Of a stretch of DNA of 64,000 nt, positions 1 through 10,799 are shown piece by piece (the stretch's first letter is position 1; each line of letters begins with the position of its first letter). The stretch lies in assembly GCA_031772625.1 (NCBI GenBank), contig CM062810.1, positions 454,341,731 through 454,405,730 on the forward strand, read 5' to 3'. The DNA comes from Pinus tabuliformis (Eukaryota; Streptophyta; Pinopsida; Pinales; Pinaceae). The notes below the pieces were generated by a model. The model made no database searches and was not told the DNA's origin. It saw nothing but the letters and a program-made list of their open reading frames with translations. Made by a program: the position numbers and the translations under genes.

Positions 1-59
1 ACTGATTCACCCCCCCTCTCAGTATTATTTCCAACACCATTTACAATTATTATTAATCT

Positions 60-1700
60 CGATAACTTCTTACGTGCTTTCTTAACTCAACTAACTAACT
101 ATGAGTCTCACTATGCCCCTTGGGATTATTAAATAAATAAAGGGGTTAGGGTTGGACCCTCACATGCCCTTCCCCATCAAAAGCAACATTATCCTTAAGC
201 TCCTAGTTGCGGAAACTACTAAAGAATAGGGATTGGTTCCCATGTCGCATCTTATGAAGAGTTGTCTTTCCGCTTGATGAATATTTCCTTGATCGTGTGG
301 CTGCGGAGATTTCATTCATGAGTATCGAGGACCTATTGAGTTTGGAGCCCAAGTGAGCCTTCCTCATCCAATTATGGTAGAATTTTTTGAACGTGACAAT
401 AGTTCCCCACAACCTTATTAAGGAAAGATACATGGAAGACTAGGTGGACTTTTGAAGTCGCTAGAAGGGATAGTTTCTAAGTGACCTCTCCTATATGTTG
501 AAACACCTGATAGGGCCCATAAAATTTTGTTGCTAGATTCTTGAAGCCCTTTTCTTTGAGAGAGGTTTTCTTATGTGGTTGGAGTCACGAGAAAGCATGA
601 CCACCTACTTGAAATGACCGCTTGGAATGATGTAGGTCGACATGTTTCTTAATTCTATTCTAATCTTGATGTATATTATCTTTGAGATAAATGATCAATA
701 TGGCAGAATGATTCTACAATAGATAATCAATTTAATCTACCTTGGAACATCTAGGGATATAAGAAGCTCACTAAGGTGGGAGTTGGCCATACACTGCCTC
801 ATATGGAATACTTATGGTGCCTTCATGGTAGTCAGTATTATGCCACCATTTAGTCAAATGTATCCAATGTACACATTGATGTTGCTTGTTGAAGTGAAGC
901 ACTACAGATAGGCCTCCGAACATTTGTTGATTGCTTTCATTTGACCATTGGTTTGGGGATGATAATATGTACTCAATTAGAGTTCCATGCCTTGTAGCTT
1001 AGATAATTTCTACCAAAATAAGTTGGCGAAATTCGGGTCTCAATGAGAAATAATAGAAATTGGCAGGCCATGCAGTTTGAAGATTTGGGCCTCAAAAACT
1101 TGAGTCACCAATGTTGGAGTAAATCGGTGTGCTAGTGCACAAAAATGAGTAGATTTGAGAAGTCTTCCAAAGCATCCATGATGATTAATTTTTTTCCTCA
1201 CTTTGGGAGAATTGTAATGAAATCCAGGGAAACATTTGTCTAGACAGAAGTAGGGAGTGGAAATGGTTGTAAGGCTCAATGTAGCGTGGTCATTTCCCCT
1301 TTGTTACAGTGGCATACATCGCATTCAACTAAAAAAGTGGTAATTTCATTCTTCATTCCTGTCGAAAAGAAAGAGTGGCATGCTCGTGCAGAAGTCCTTT
1401 GAATTCGTGAAGGTCATATGACCCGAGAAGAGGGCAACTCTTCGAAGATGCTAGTTTTGCAGAATAGAACTACCCAATCCTTGTAGCGAAGAACCTCATC
1501 CTTCCAAGAGTATGCCTCTTAGGAATTATGATCTTCTCTTAATATATTAATGAGTTGGGGCAAAGAGAGGTGGGATAAACATTCATGATGGGCCTTGCTA
1601 TACAAGATTTATGATTGCGGACAAAATTATCTCACCTAGGTGGATGGCTAACCTACAACAACAAAGAGACAACGAACCCAATGATTTTCATTAATAGAAA
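60..1700 (-). pseudogene. Degenerate Ty3 chromovirus pol tail (RNase H end, integrase, chromodomain-like)
   Basis: Read on the minus strand and across frames, 1310-1340 gives a zinc-finger-like stretch (VECDVCHCNKGEM), the C..C half of a Ty3 integrase HHCC domain. 1040-1180 gives THFCALAHRF and KLHGLPISIISH, typical of the integrase core just before the second catalytic Asp. Around 500-520, KFYGPYQVF is the integrase C-terminal 'GPF' motif. 220-330 ends in an ATWE-like motif, as in chromodomains. Upstream, 1440-1490 resembles the linker between RNase H and integrase. Many stops and frame changes remove any function. No gag or reverse transcriptase could be joined to it, and no LTR was seen at the window edge. 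The clade call (chromovirus) is inference from the terminal motif. Confidence 0.7.
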
Positions 1701-2650
1701 AAGATGATTGAGTGAGGCCTACCTGGAATCCTTCAACCAAATTGATCCTTATTTATCTTGGGAGCTCCAATTCCAACTCTTAATGCCAAAATTATAACAT
1801 GCATAGTCAGGTATCACAATCCAAGAAACTACGAGATTTTTATGCAGTATCATCTAAGTAATTCATTGAATAGATCAATAGGATATTGAAATAAGTGAAA
1901 TAACAACATCACATATAGGAAAACAATGAATTATTTGAATTAATATAAATGGAAGCAGATTACAACCATAAGTAGCAGTTGATCTTGTAGTAGATCTCCT
2001 CCAAGTTGTTGACTTGTCTGCTCTTTGTCACAATATTCACCTCTAATCACCCTAAATGCATGAGATAATGACCACTCACTATAGTAGCATAAGGGTAGGA
2101 TCACTCTCCAAAAGATAGCCCCCAACCAAATAGAAGGCTGGGAATATATAAAGAAGTAGGGTAGGTTGGGATTTCTTATCCAATTACCAATATAGGGTAA
2201 GAGATCCACCTTTGATGGAGAGATAGGATCAAAGGATAAGTGGTAAGAAGTCCAAAGTAGTGAAGGATAGGATCTGAATGTTATATCCAAGCTAAGTAGT
2301 TGTAACAACTTCTAGAAAATCATAGGAGGGGAAGCTTCCAAAATCTCAAACATTCTCTCAGATTTCTAGAACCAACACAGGTGCAAAGGGGAGAAATGTG
2401 TTGGTGACCAACAAAGGCCATAGTGGAGAATCATGTAGGTGATCACACCCTAGTAGGAATTCATGGAGAGTTTGTCCTAAAAATAGCTCAGATGATGCAG
2501 ATTATGGCTGAAATTATGGGAAATGAACAACACATGCTGAGTGATTTGTGAAAGAGGGTGAGAGGGGGGGATAGGATGTTGATTAATCCCATTAGGAGGC
2601 TCATTGATTGGATGTGAAAATGAGCTATAAAATATTTCCCCCTAAGGTGA
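1701..2650. other. Unassigned non-coding stretch
   Basis: No recognisable coding motif. The 122-residue frame at 1940-2308 on the minus strand has no family resemblance and is probably chance. The stretch may hold leader or LTR sequence of the neighbouring Ty3 remnant, but no terminal repeat partner was found. Confidence 0.4.
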
Positions 2651-4130
2651 ACATTCAGGGACGACAATTGATGACTAAAGTGCAAGAGTGACTCACTGCC
2701 ATTAACAAAATGTAATCCCTTGTTTTCCCAATTTCCACAACCATACTCGTGAGTACCTCTTTATTTTTTAACAAGTTTGAGGAGGATAACATATGTTTGA
2801 TCTGTAAGTTCATCCTTCAGATGAATCTTTCCGAGTATATTTAACGAACATTGACAATGATTGGTTCGACCTTGTCATGTTTTATAATTTCATCTCTATT
2901 TGATGTTTTTACAAGTCCAACGAAGGTAAAAGTAAACATATTTTTCATGTTTAGAGAGTTTGAAAAAGAGACGAAAAATAAAACTCTAGACATCCCTTTT
3001 CATAAGTAGTTCCTTAGGTCCGAAAAGGTAGTAAACAATACCCAAGAGAACATCTTAACCATGTTTGGTTAAGGTATTAATTTTTCATAGATAGTATATC
3101 TTATTCTGGAAAAAGGTTGAACTTATACTGAGTATACATCTTTTCGTTTATCTTTATGAGTTTGGAAAGACAAATTCTCAACAATATTTTCATATTTTGG
3201 GAGTTTGAAAAGAGTTGAAACAGGAATCCTCCTAGAGTAACAAGTGGCATAATAGGTAGAAATTGGTTCCATTCATGATGGAACTACTTAGGAAATGAAA
3301 AGGTCAAGAGGATGGCTAATAAAAACACTGATCATAGGGGTTCCTCATGGAAGGGTAAAAACCAAGTGAAAGAGTATGATCATCCATGTAGATGGTGACA
3401 ATGGAATGAGAAAAACTAGACTCATCTCGTGGAATGAGGTTGATAAAAAATGGCAATCACGAGGGATAAAATGATAATGGTTCCATTTTTACAAAAGCTT
3501 GGAACATGGGAAACTATGCTTGAAATTCGTTTCATTTTTACACAAGCTTGAAACAAAGGAAAAGTATGCTTGATATAAGTTTGTGTGCCCCCAACGTAAT
3601 GACTCAATTTGAGTTACATGCCCTCAAAGCTTCATTTCAGTCATCCAAGTATACTATTGGGCACTAACATGTGTATGTAATGAAGTTCGTTTACGAGATA
3701 AAGTGAAAGACTCGACTAGGAATTTACGAGATCTAATCAAAGACTCTAATTGGAATTGGATTTGTTTCTCTTTTTAACGAGCTTGACATAGGAAAAGAAC
3801 TATGCCCATATGAACATATTTCATTTTTTAATGAGTTTTACATAGTAAAACAACTATCCTCACAAAAATCGTTTCATTTTTTAACGAGCTTGACACAAGA
3901 AAACAAATCTGCTCATAGGACCTTGTTTCATTTTTTAACGAGCTTGATAGAACGAAAGGAACTCTGCTCCAAGGACCTTGTTTCATTTTTTAATGAGCTT
4001 GACACAGGACATGGAACTTTTATCAAGGAACCTCATTTAAATTTACAAGGAGCTTGCCACAAGAAAGGGAGCTCTCCTCCAAGGACCTTGTTTCATTTTT
4101 TAACGAGCTTTAAACAAGACAAGTAAACTT
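2650..4130. repeat. Element-B-like 3' region remnant
   Basis: Several blocks match the 3' non-coding part of element B at 38900-40240 in the same orientation. One is the run around 2745-2800 ('cctctttatttttt..aagtttgaggaggataacata'), which pairs with 38950-38995. Others are the 'ggaatttacgagatctaatcaaagactc' zone near 3720-3750, paired with 40130-40160, and the 'catgccc..caagcttcatt' zone near 3610-3640, paired with 40035-40055. No gag or protease is attached here. I read it as a truncated relative of B. Confidence 0.6.
3761..4126. repeat. Tandem array, unit about 55-58 bp
   Basis: Six or seven imperfect units each carry a core like TTTCATTTTTTAACGAGCTTG, starting near 3762, 3819, 3872, 3930, 3984 and 4093, with a diverged unit near 4038. 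The 78-residue frame at 3890-4126 is only the translation of the repeat. A related array lies in element B (39671-39850). Confidence 0.75.
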
Positions 4131-6498
4131 TTTGAAATTAGGTCATGGCCACCAAGAGAACATGGCTTCCAATATGTTCTCATTAGATGGGAGAAAAAAT
4201 CTCTGGAATGGATCAAAGGATCCAATGGACATGTTGTCACTCACTGCTTTTTTAGTCACTAGTTGCTTCAAATGTTGAGCATCAGTGAAGTTTGATGACA
4301 ATTTATGAGCCACAAAAGCTATGAGAGCTTAATTTCTCCCTCCTCATTGTGTAGTGCTTACAAATAGATTTCAAACGGTATATGGAAGTCCACAAATGGG
4401 CTCATGGAACCGAATTTAAGGCATTTTGAAGTCTACATTGGAAAAGTGAAGCAAACCAAGAAAAATGGTTGAGTCTGAGGGAAAAATTGCAATTGGGACC
4501 TGAGAGGTTCATCACAATCGCATATCAGTGTCGATAGGTCTAGGAAGGCAAGGAACATTGGTTGAATGACAAGCAACAATCCACCAATCGCTGATATCTC
4601 ATATCGGCGATTGACGAGTCCAAGCACAACATTTATCAGCATATCGGAAATTGGCGAGGTCTCGGGGCACATACTTATGTTTATTGGTGAGTTTCAAGGC
4701 CGAGCGTTGATATCACATAATGGGGATAGGCACAAAGGAGTTCATGCTAACGCAATGCTATAACCATCATCAAATTCTGACATCGCGAGAATCACTAATG
4801 AATTGAGCCTTATTTTTAAAGTGCAAGGGGGGCTGAAACCGAATTAAGAAAGAAAATTGAAGGAAAAAAAGGAGCAGGCGGTCCCTTTCTCTCTTCTCCA
4901 CATGGAGATACAACACATCACATAATAGTGATTGATAGGACCAGGGCATTAGCTATGCGAGGATTGGCAGAGGAGAGGGCTTACTCTTCAAAACACCTCA
5001 TGACACTGCAATTTTGAGATACAATGTTAAATCGTCGAGGAGCGGTCAATCCCAATTAACAAAGGATTTCATGTAAAAACCAAGGTCGGGCAGGCCTTTT
5101 TCTCTCTCCTCCAGGGGGCCATGTGGTGAAATATGATTGGTCCTTATAGATGACAGGGAAGGTGGCATTAGCAATGATGTGGCAGTAAGGATGTCGATGT
5201 GACAGATGACATGTGTCACTTAGTTTCAACATTTTCAGGGGTGAAACGGGGCCCTTTCTGGGTGACACGTGTCACCACTCATAGGGTGACACATGGCAGT
5301 AATGACATCACCCATCATAATCAGCGTTCGGCAATCACACAATCTAAAGTTCTTCAAATCGCCAATGCTTCTCACAGGCTGCGATTGCGATAAGGAGAAA
5401 GCCCCCGATGTGATATTTGATAGGACACACTTCATAAACATTTCGCTTCCAGAACTTGGCTAATGTGGGACTTCTGTGATATAAATAAAAATTCCCCCCC
5501 TCCACCCATGCAGTTATTGAGAGATTTAGCGTCAAACACATGGGCCTTTGGTTCTAGCCCCCCGTCCTAAAAGGGAATTCATAAAAGGAGGAATAAATAA
5601 AGGGGGATTAAGAGTTAATTGAAAATACCCACCTTTTCATATATTTTAATTAATTTAAAGGCCCGCAGCATGGTACACCGATAACACTATATAAATATTT
5701 AAATGGGCTGATGGGCCAACAATTGTAATAGTTAATGGAGCATGGCGCAACTACAGACAAGTATGAGGTTAACTCGGGAAGACTTAATGGCACGACATGG
5801 TGCTCCATTACCTCTACATAGAAAAGGACTGCTTAGACACATGCCTTTCCCACTCTGCTCCCTATTCCATCAAACAAGTCACTTAGGCAGTTAAGGCAGA
5901 ATTGACAAAAATCAGCCGAGGAGTAGTGAACTGCCTCAAGCAACCAAAAATAATTCTAGTGAAAAAAGGGATGTGGCTTTATCAAAGGCCTCCACTAAAG
6001 AAACAAGGGGACAACTTTTCTTTCTTCTCTCGATTTTCTTTCTTTGTGCATTTATTTCTGCATTTTCCTAAGAAAGGGATTCGATCTATGTTGTAATCTT
6101 TAGGTAGGTGGTAGTAGATCCTTACATAGTTGAGACAACTAGTCTACCATGACAATTGGGGCTCGATTTGAGATATTCTGATTGTAACGCAAATCTCTCC
6201 CCCTCTTCTTATAATTATGGGGCTGAAATCTATGACAACAATTATAGAATTTCTGACTCGAGAGGGCTAAAATCTGCGATACCATATTTTGGCTCATAAC
6301 TTTGTTAGTGAATGAATGTTATCTTAGATTGCATTACCTTACAAATGTATACCTTCAGACTACCATGTAACTGATTGTGATTCCTCCTTCTTAGCATTAC
6401 TGTATGTTTTCCCTTCTCCTAATTCCATTATGTTCATATTCTTCTCTACATCTACGCTACAATAGCTCCTAGAAATTATTTCATGCTTCCTTACAGAT
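4131..6498. other. Non-coding DNA with a GC-richer, palindrome-bearing part
   Basis: No coding motif was recognised; the short frames overlap each other on both strands. 4560-5420 is richer in GC and CpG than its surroundings. It contains a perfect 16-bp palindrome at 5261-5276 (GGTGACACGTGTCACC) with a G-box core, plus further TGACA-type repeats around 5195-5300. It looks like LTR or promoter DNA of an unidentified element, but no second copy was found in the window. Confidence 0.4.
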
Positions 6499-6833
6499 TG
6501 TTAGGTCCCTATAATATTAGTGATTCACCCATTACTATTGTCATTGTAGCCCTTATTCTTATTATTGTTCCCCTATTGTCCCCATATTGTTATTATTGTT
6601 CCCCATAGAGGCCCACAATGGTTATTTTTGTGCCCTTATATTATTATTGCTATGTTGGCTTTGGTTATATTGTGAACCCTTAGACTCCTATATATAGAAA
6701 GGAGGTTTTTTCATTTGTATCATCCAAGAATTGTTTATTTGTGTAATGTAAAGGAGGTTTCCCCCTTTGAAGAGGTTGATTTCTAAGTCATTCATCTTTC
6801 TTTTCTATCTTTTTGTGAGTTGGTTTCATAACA
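6499..6833 (+). repeat. LTR, chromovirus family R, copy A (5' LTR)
   Basis: This 335-bp block begins TGTTAGGTCCC and ends CATAACA. It matches the LTRs of element D (as reverse complement) and of copy G at 49709-50042. It is followed after two bases by a TGGTATCAGAGC primer-binding site, so it is a 5' LTR on the plus strand. The five bases before it are CAGAT. Confidence 0.9.
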
Positions 6834-6953
6834 TTTGGTATCAGAGCTTTGGATTCTAGGATTTTGCTGCTCCAAAATAGGTCATTGTGGAATTTTCTCT
6901 ATAACTATTTTTTTGCGATGTTTCAAAAGCTAAAAACAAAATTCATTTAATCC
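6834..6953 (+). other. Leader of element A, left part
   Basis: Matches the start of the element D leader (reverse complement of about 57100-57231). It is cut at 6953/6959 by element C and resumes at 21882. Confidence 0.8.
6836..6847 (+). promoter_or_regulatory. Primer-binding site (initiator tRNA-Met type), element A
   Basis: TGGTATCAGAGC lies two bases after the LTR end. It is the standard plant tRNA-iMet complementary site used to start minus-strand DNA synthesis. Confidence 0.9.
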
Positions 6954-6958
6954 AAAAC

Positions 6959-8480
6959 TGATATGAATTAGATCCTAGAACACTCTCTAAGTTTTCATGA
7001 ACTCTTTAAAAATCATGCCAAAGTCTGAAAGTATTATAAAGGTCAAACTTATCAGAGATATCCTCATAACAGATGCAATTTGTGATCAACAAGGAGAAAC
7101 GAGGACCGTTGGTCAGGTGCACTGATCATTAGCCCATGGTAATGTGCACTGCCACAAATTAGCAAAACCAAGGGTCAATTCAAGAAATGGTGGAAGTTTC
7201 TGATATGTGATTAGCGACAATTCGATAATCACATATCGCAGGGAAACCTCTCAAAGAAGGAAAAGCCTTGAGCACCCGGACCCAAAATAATTATGAAATG
7301 CAACGGATATCGCACTGATTTCGTCAGAAGTGGGGTCCCACAAAAACCGGTAGGATATCCAAAGGGCTTCGAGTGGTAAGCAGTTTCAACCAAGTCCTGC
7401 CTGATGCCACACAATGCGTGCCACATGTCCAGTGGAAGAGAGACAAAACTACTCACATCAGACGGGTAAACATCATGTTACTTACCCACCTGATATGGAC
7501 AATGACCATAGGATTTGGAGGTTCTAGATCAATGGTGGAGATGCATTCCAATGGATGACTGGATTTGATGACAATAACAGGCAGAGTTGTATAGGATTTA
7601 AAGTTCGACATGGATGATGCATTGGCAGAGGATCATGTTTCATGGGCATTCTTGGAGTTAACGGTAAAAACGATCGTTTCAAAGACGTCCAAGAGAACTG
7701 ACACTTAGTTCGTCATGAAATAGGTGTCCACCTCCCTGTGAGGCATTATACAATGATGATTGTGTAGAATAGAGGGATTCAGGTGGCAAAGGCAGGAGAA
7801 CCAAAAAGTTGGGAAGCAGAAATGAATAGTCAGAAATTAGACTAGCTTTAAAGCCACGAACTGACAGAGAGAGAAGCAAGCATCGAGGAAGCAGAAAAGC
7901 AGTAACAAGCAAGTTAGAAAGCTAAGAGTAGAGGGAAGAAGTTGAGCTGACCTACAGAAGCAAAGGTAGCATCTAGCCAGAGTTAAGATAGAGTGAGAGA
8001 GAATGAGGGAGTCTTTGTACTCTAGAGAAGGCTTGAGAGGTTCAAGTGAACTCCTCTGTATATGCTTGTCATGTATCAGTCTTAGATTAGGCTCATACCA
8101 CTGTGACCAATAGAGGTCGATTTTTAGTAAGGAGAGTGTGTGTACTCCAGAGACTTGGGGAATCCAAGTACAGTCTCGCTGAGCTGTATCTGCTGTGTGA
8201 GACTTAAATTGAGCTCACTGTTGTAAGAAAAAAATTCTTTGAAAACATAATGGAGGGGCTACCATTGAAGGTTGGACTGGGAGACATAGCCCAGGAGTAT
8301 TGGGTGAACTCCTTATTAAACTTGTTGCGTTTATATGTTTCTCTGTTATGTTTTCTTTATCTGCTTTAGTGCCTGTGTATTTCATAATCTTATCGATCCA
8401 TTGCATAAAATAACATAGGCACATCCATGCACATGAGTCTGTAGTACCTTATTTGTTTGTCTTAGAACAATTTCAGATCA
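6959..8480 (+). repeat. 5' LTR of element C
   Basis: Matches 20354-21876 end to end. It ends GATCA, followed by two bases and the primer-binding site. No convincing frame was recognised within it; frames such as 7679-7912 on the minus strand are chance. Confidence 0.9.
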
Positions 8481-8482
8481 AG

Positions 8483-8494
8483 TGGTATCAGAGC
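8483..8494 (+). promoter_or_regulatory. Primer-binding site, element C
   Basis: TGGTATCAGAGC, two bases after the 5' LTR. Confidence 0.9.
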
Positions 8495-8581
8495 ATCTAG
8501 GTTACTAAGGTTAGACAAGCTTGTGCTGGATTTTGTTGTTGAATGCTAACTAGGACAAAGCTCAAATTAGGAGAAGGAGAA

Positions 8582-9590
8582 ATGGATGAAGCTAACCCAG
8601 AAATTAGAAGAATCTATCCTAAGAGGAAAATGGCCAAAGAAAGTCCCTTGGAATCAGACTCCTAGTTCATGGATAGTTTCATGACCATGAGAGCCATGGT
8701 AGAGGAAACGTATAGAAAATTTATGAAAGGTAGAGATGAAGATTCATCAATCTCCAAACAAGATAAAGGAGTGGAAGAATCTCTCCTCCATGACCATTCT
8801 AAAGACAAAGGGAAAGAAGAAAAGCTTCCCACACCTCCTAATAGCCCTAAAAATAAAAATAAAACATCTTTGATCAAATTAGATGTTAAATTTGATTTTC
8901 CGATATATGATGGAGAGTTGAATGCAGACAAGCTAGATAATTGGATTAGACAGATTGATGTATATTGCAGGGTGCTGAGCATTGATTCAGACAAGAGTAA
9001 GATTTAGCTGGCTAGCCTACACCTTGGAGGCATTGCCTTGGTATGGTGGGAAGGAAGAACACAAGCTAACATGAAGAATCATGGTAAAATCCTTTCTGTC
9101 TGGAGTGAATTTGTTTATGCAATTAAAAAGCAGTTCTATCCACTAGCTTATATGCAACAAGCCATGATGAGTTGGCAAACTCTTGGACAATTAAAAGGGA
9201 AAAGTGTACAAGGCTAAACCCAAGAATTTAGAAAAAGAGCTTTGATTCTAGGAATTTCTTTAGACTCACCTGAAACTCTGTTGAAGTATATAGGTGGTCT
9301 ACACAACTATTTAAAGCACACCATTCTCATGTTTAATCCCACTAGCATAGATGAGGTATTTGTTCAGGCTACACATCTAGAGGCTAAAGGCAATAATGTG
9401 AACCCAAAAGTTGGGGGATCATCAAAACCCACTGCAAGCAAGAATAAGGAAAAGAGAAAACAAAAATGGAAACAGAGGAAGACAAATGTTGTACAAAAGA
9501 CCAAGCCTTCATGCACTCATTGCAAGAAGGATGGGCATGATGATGAACACTGCTAGATTCTGCATCCGGAGCTGAAGCCTAAGAAGTATG
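8582..9590 (+). pseudogene. Element C gag, with CCHC zinc knuckle (broken by E)
   Basis: One frame opens at the ATG at 8582 and is interrupted by TAG (8663), TAG (9005), TAA (9215) and TAG (9554). The centre (about 8890-9400) has the retrotransposon gag pattern: a DGEL..LDNWI start, then WW.GR, then a YPL.Y region. The C-terminus has the nucleic-acid-binding knuckle CTHCKKDGHDDEHC at about 9511-9552 (CX2CX4HX4C). A basic KEKRKQKWKQRK stretch precedes it. The stop right after the knuckle sits where a Trp is usual, with a C before it, so a TGG-to-TAG change on a CHG site is likely. Element E interrupts at 9590, and the same frame resumes at 16581 on the other side. Gag would have formed the virus-like particle. 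Confidence 0.85.
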
Positions 9591-10799
9591 TGTTAACACT
9601 CAGGTTGTTCCCTTTGACTCCCAAGGGAATACAGCCGAGGTAACCACAAACCAACTTTGGATTACAGGTTCTAGCCTACCTGCAATCAGAGAGGGATCTC
9701 TCTTTTGATTTAGCTTTGTTTTTAGGATTTTAGGCTAGTTATGAAGTATAAAATTCTGTTTGAACTTTGGTTGTCATCTGTTGTCTGAAGAAGGGTTTGC
9801 AATGATCAAAGAGGGTTTATTCCATTGGGCAATTGGAGTCCATGACTGATTATTACTTGGTGTCTGTGATAAAAAGAGTGTTACTGTAGAGCCAGATAGG
9901 TATTCATGATACAAACCTTTGATTTGAGAAGAAATAGTATAGAATCACACCATGAAAGGCAACAAAGATTTGTTTCTTGGTGATACAGAACATAAAAGGC
10001 TGAATCTTATTCAAGAGCAAAAGTGAATTCTTGAATATAATTTACCATAAAATTAGAGTAAACAGGAGCATTTAAGAATTCCATATTTACATCTAATCTT
10101 GAAGAAAACATAGTTAGTAGGAATGATTGAGTTTAGGTTGTCTTACTGGACAAATCCTGAACTATTAATTTTCCTTCCTACTAACATTATCAAACATATA
10201 GCATAGATGAGTTATGTAAACATAATAAACATACAGACAGTTAGGAAAACACTTATTGTATCATGAGAAAACACGAGAGTTCCGCAACAGCTAACAATCC
10301 CATCACAGCACGTCCAAGCATAGCCAAGTTGAGAAAACCAGCAGCTTCTTGTATTATACTTCTCAGAATATACAGCCGAGTTCTTTAGAACAAATAAACA
10401 ACAACCCCCAAATAAGCTAAGCGGGGCGTATATATACAAAATTATCTTTACAAAATATCTCAAAATGAGTCATTGACTCATAACTTTATCTACCAAATCT
10501 CAAAAATAGTGGATACAATAGTTAGTTCTATTAAAGCAGATTGATTACAGCTAGTCATTCATGTCAGAGATCTTTGACTTTTGGAGCATCTTGGGACGGC
10601 TGAGCACCTTTGCATTGATTTTGAGAATTCTTGCGTTTATGTTGCCCTGTCATGGTGTTGCTGCGTTGGACACATCAATTGCATTATCCAGCTGTACACA
10701 GACACTGTCATTTTCATCTAGCTGTCTTCCACTGTTGCTTTAAGTTGATTTGATACATGAGTCATTTGAAAATGCTGACTTTAGGCCAAAATTAATTTA
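9591..10799. other. Element E, region downstream of the ORF
   Basis: About 1.2 kb with no recognised coding motif. It contains a TATATATA run near 10430 and a short unsupported frame at 10212-10463 on the minus strand. If E is an LTR element, its 3' LTR should lie here, but no matching block was seen at 15-16.6 kb. Confidence 0.5.

Noticed and set aside
3890-4126. 78-residue plus-strand frame
   Set aside because: It is the reading of the 55-58 bp tandem array.
3761-4126. CRISPR-like array of spaced repeats
   Set aside because: Unit lengths vary, spacers are themselves similar, and the context is plant retrotransposon DNA.
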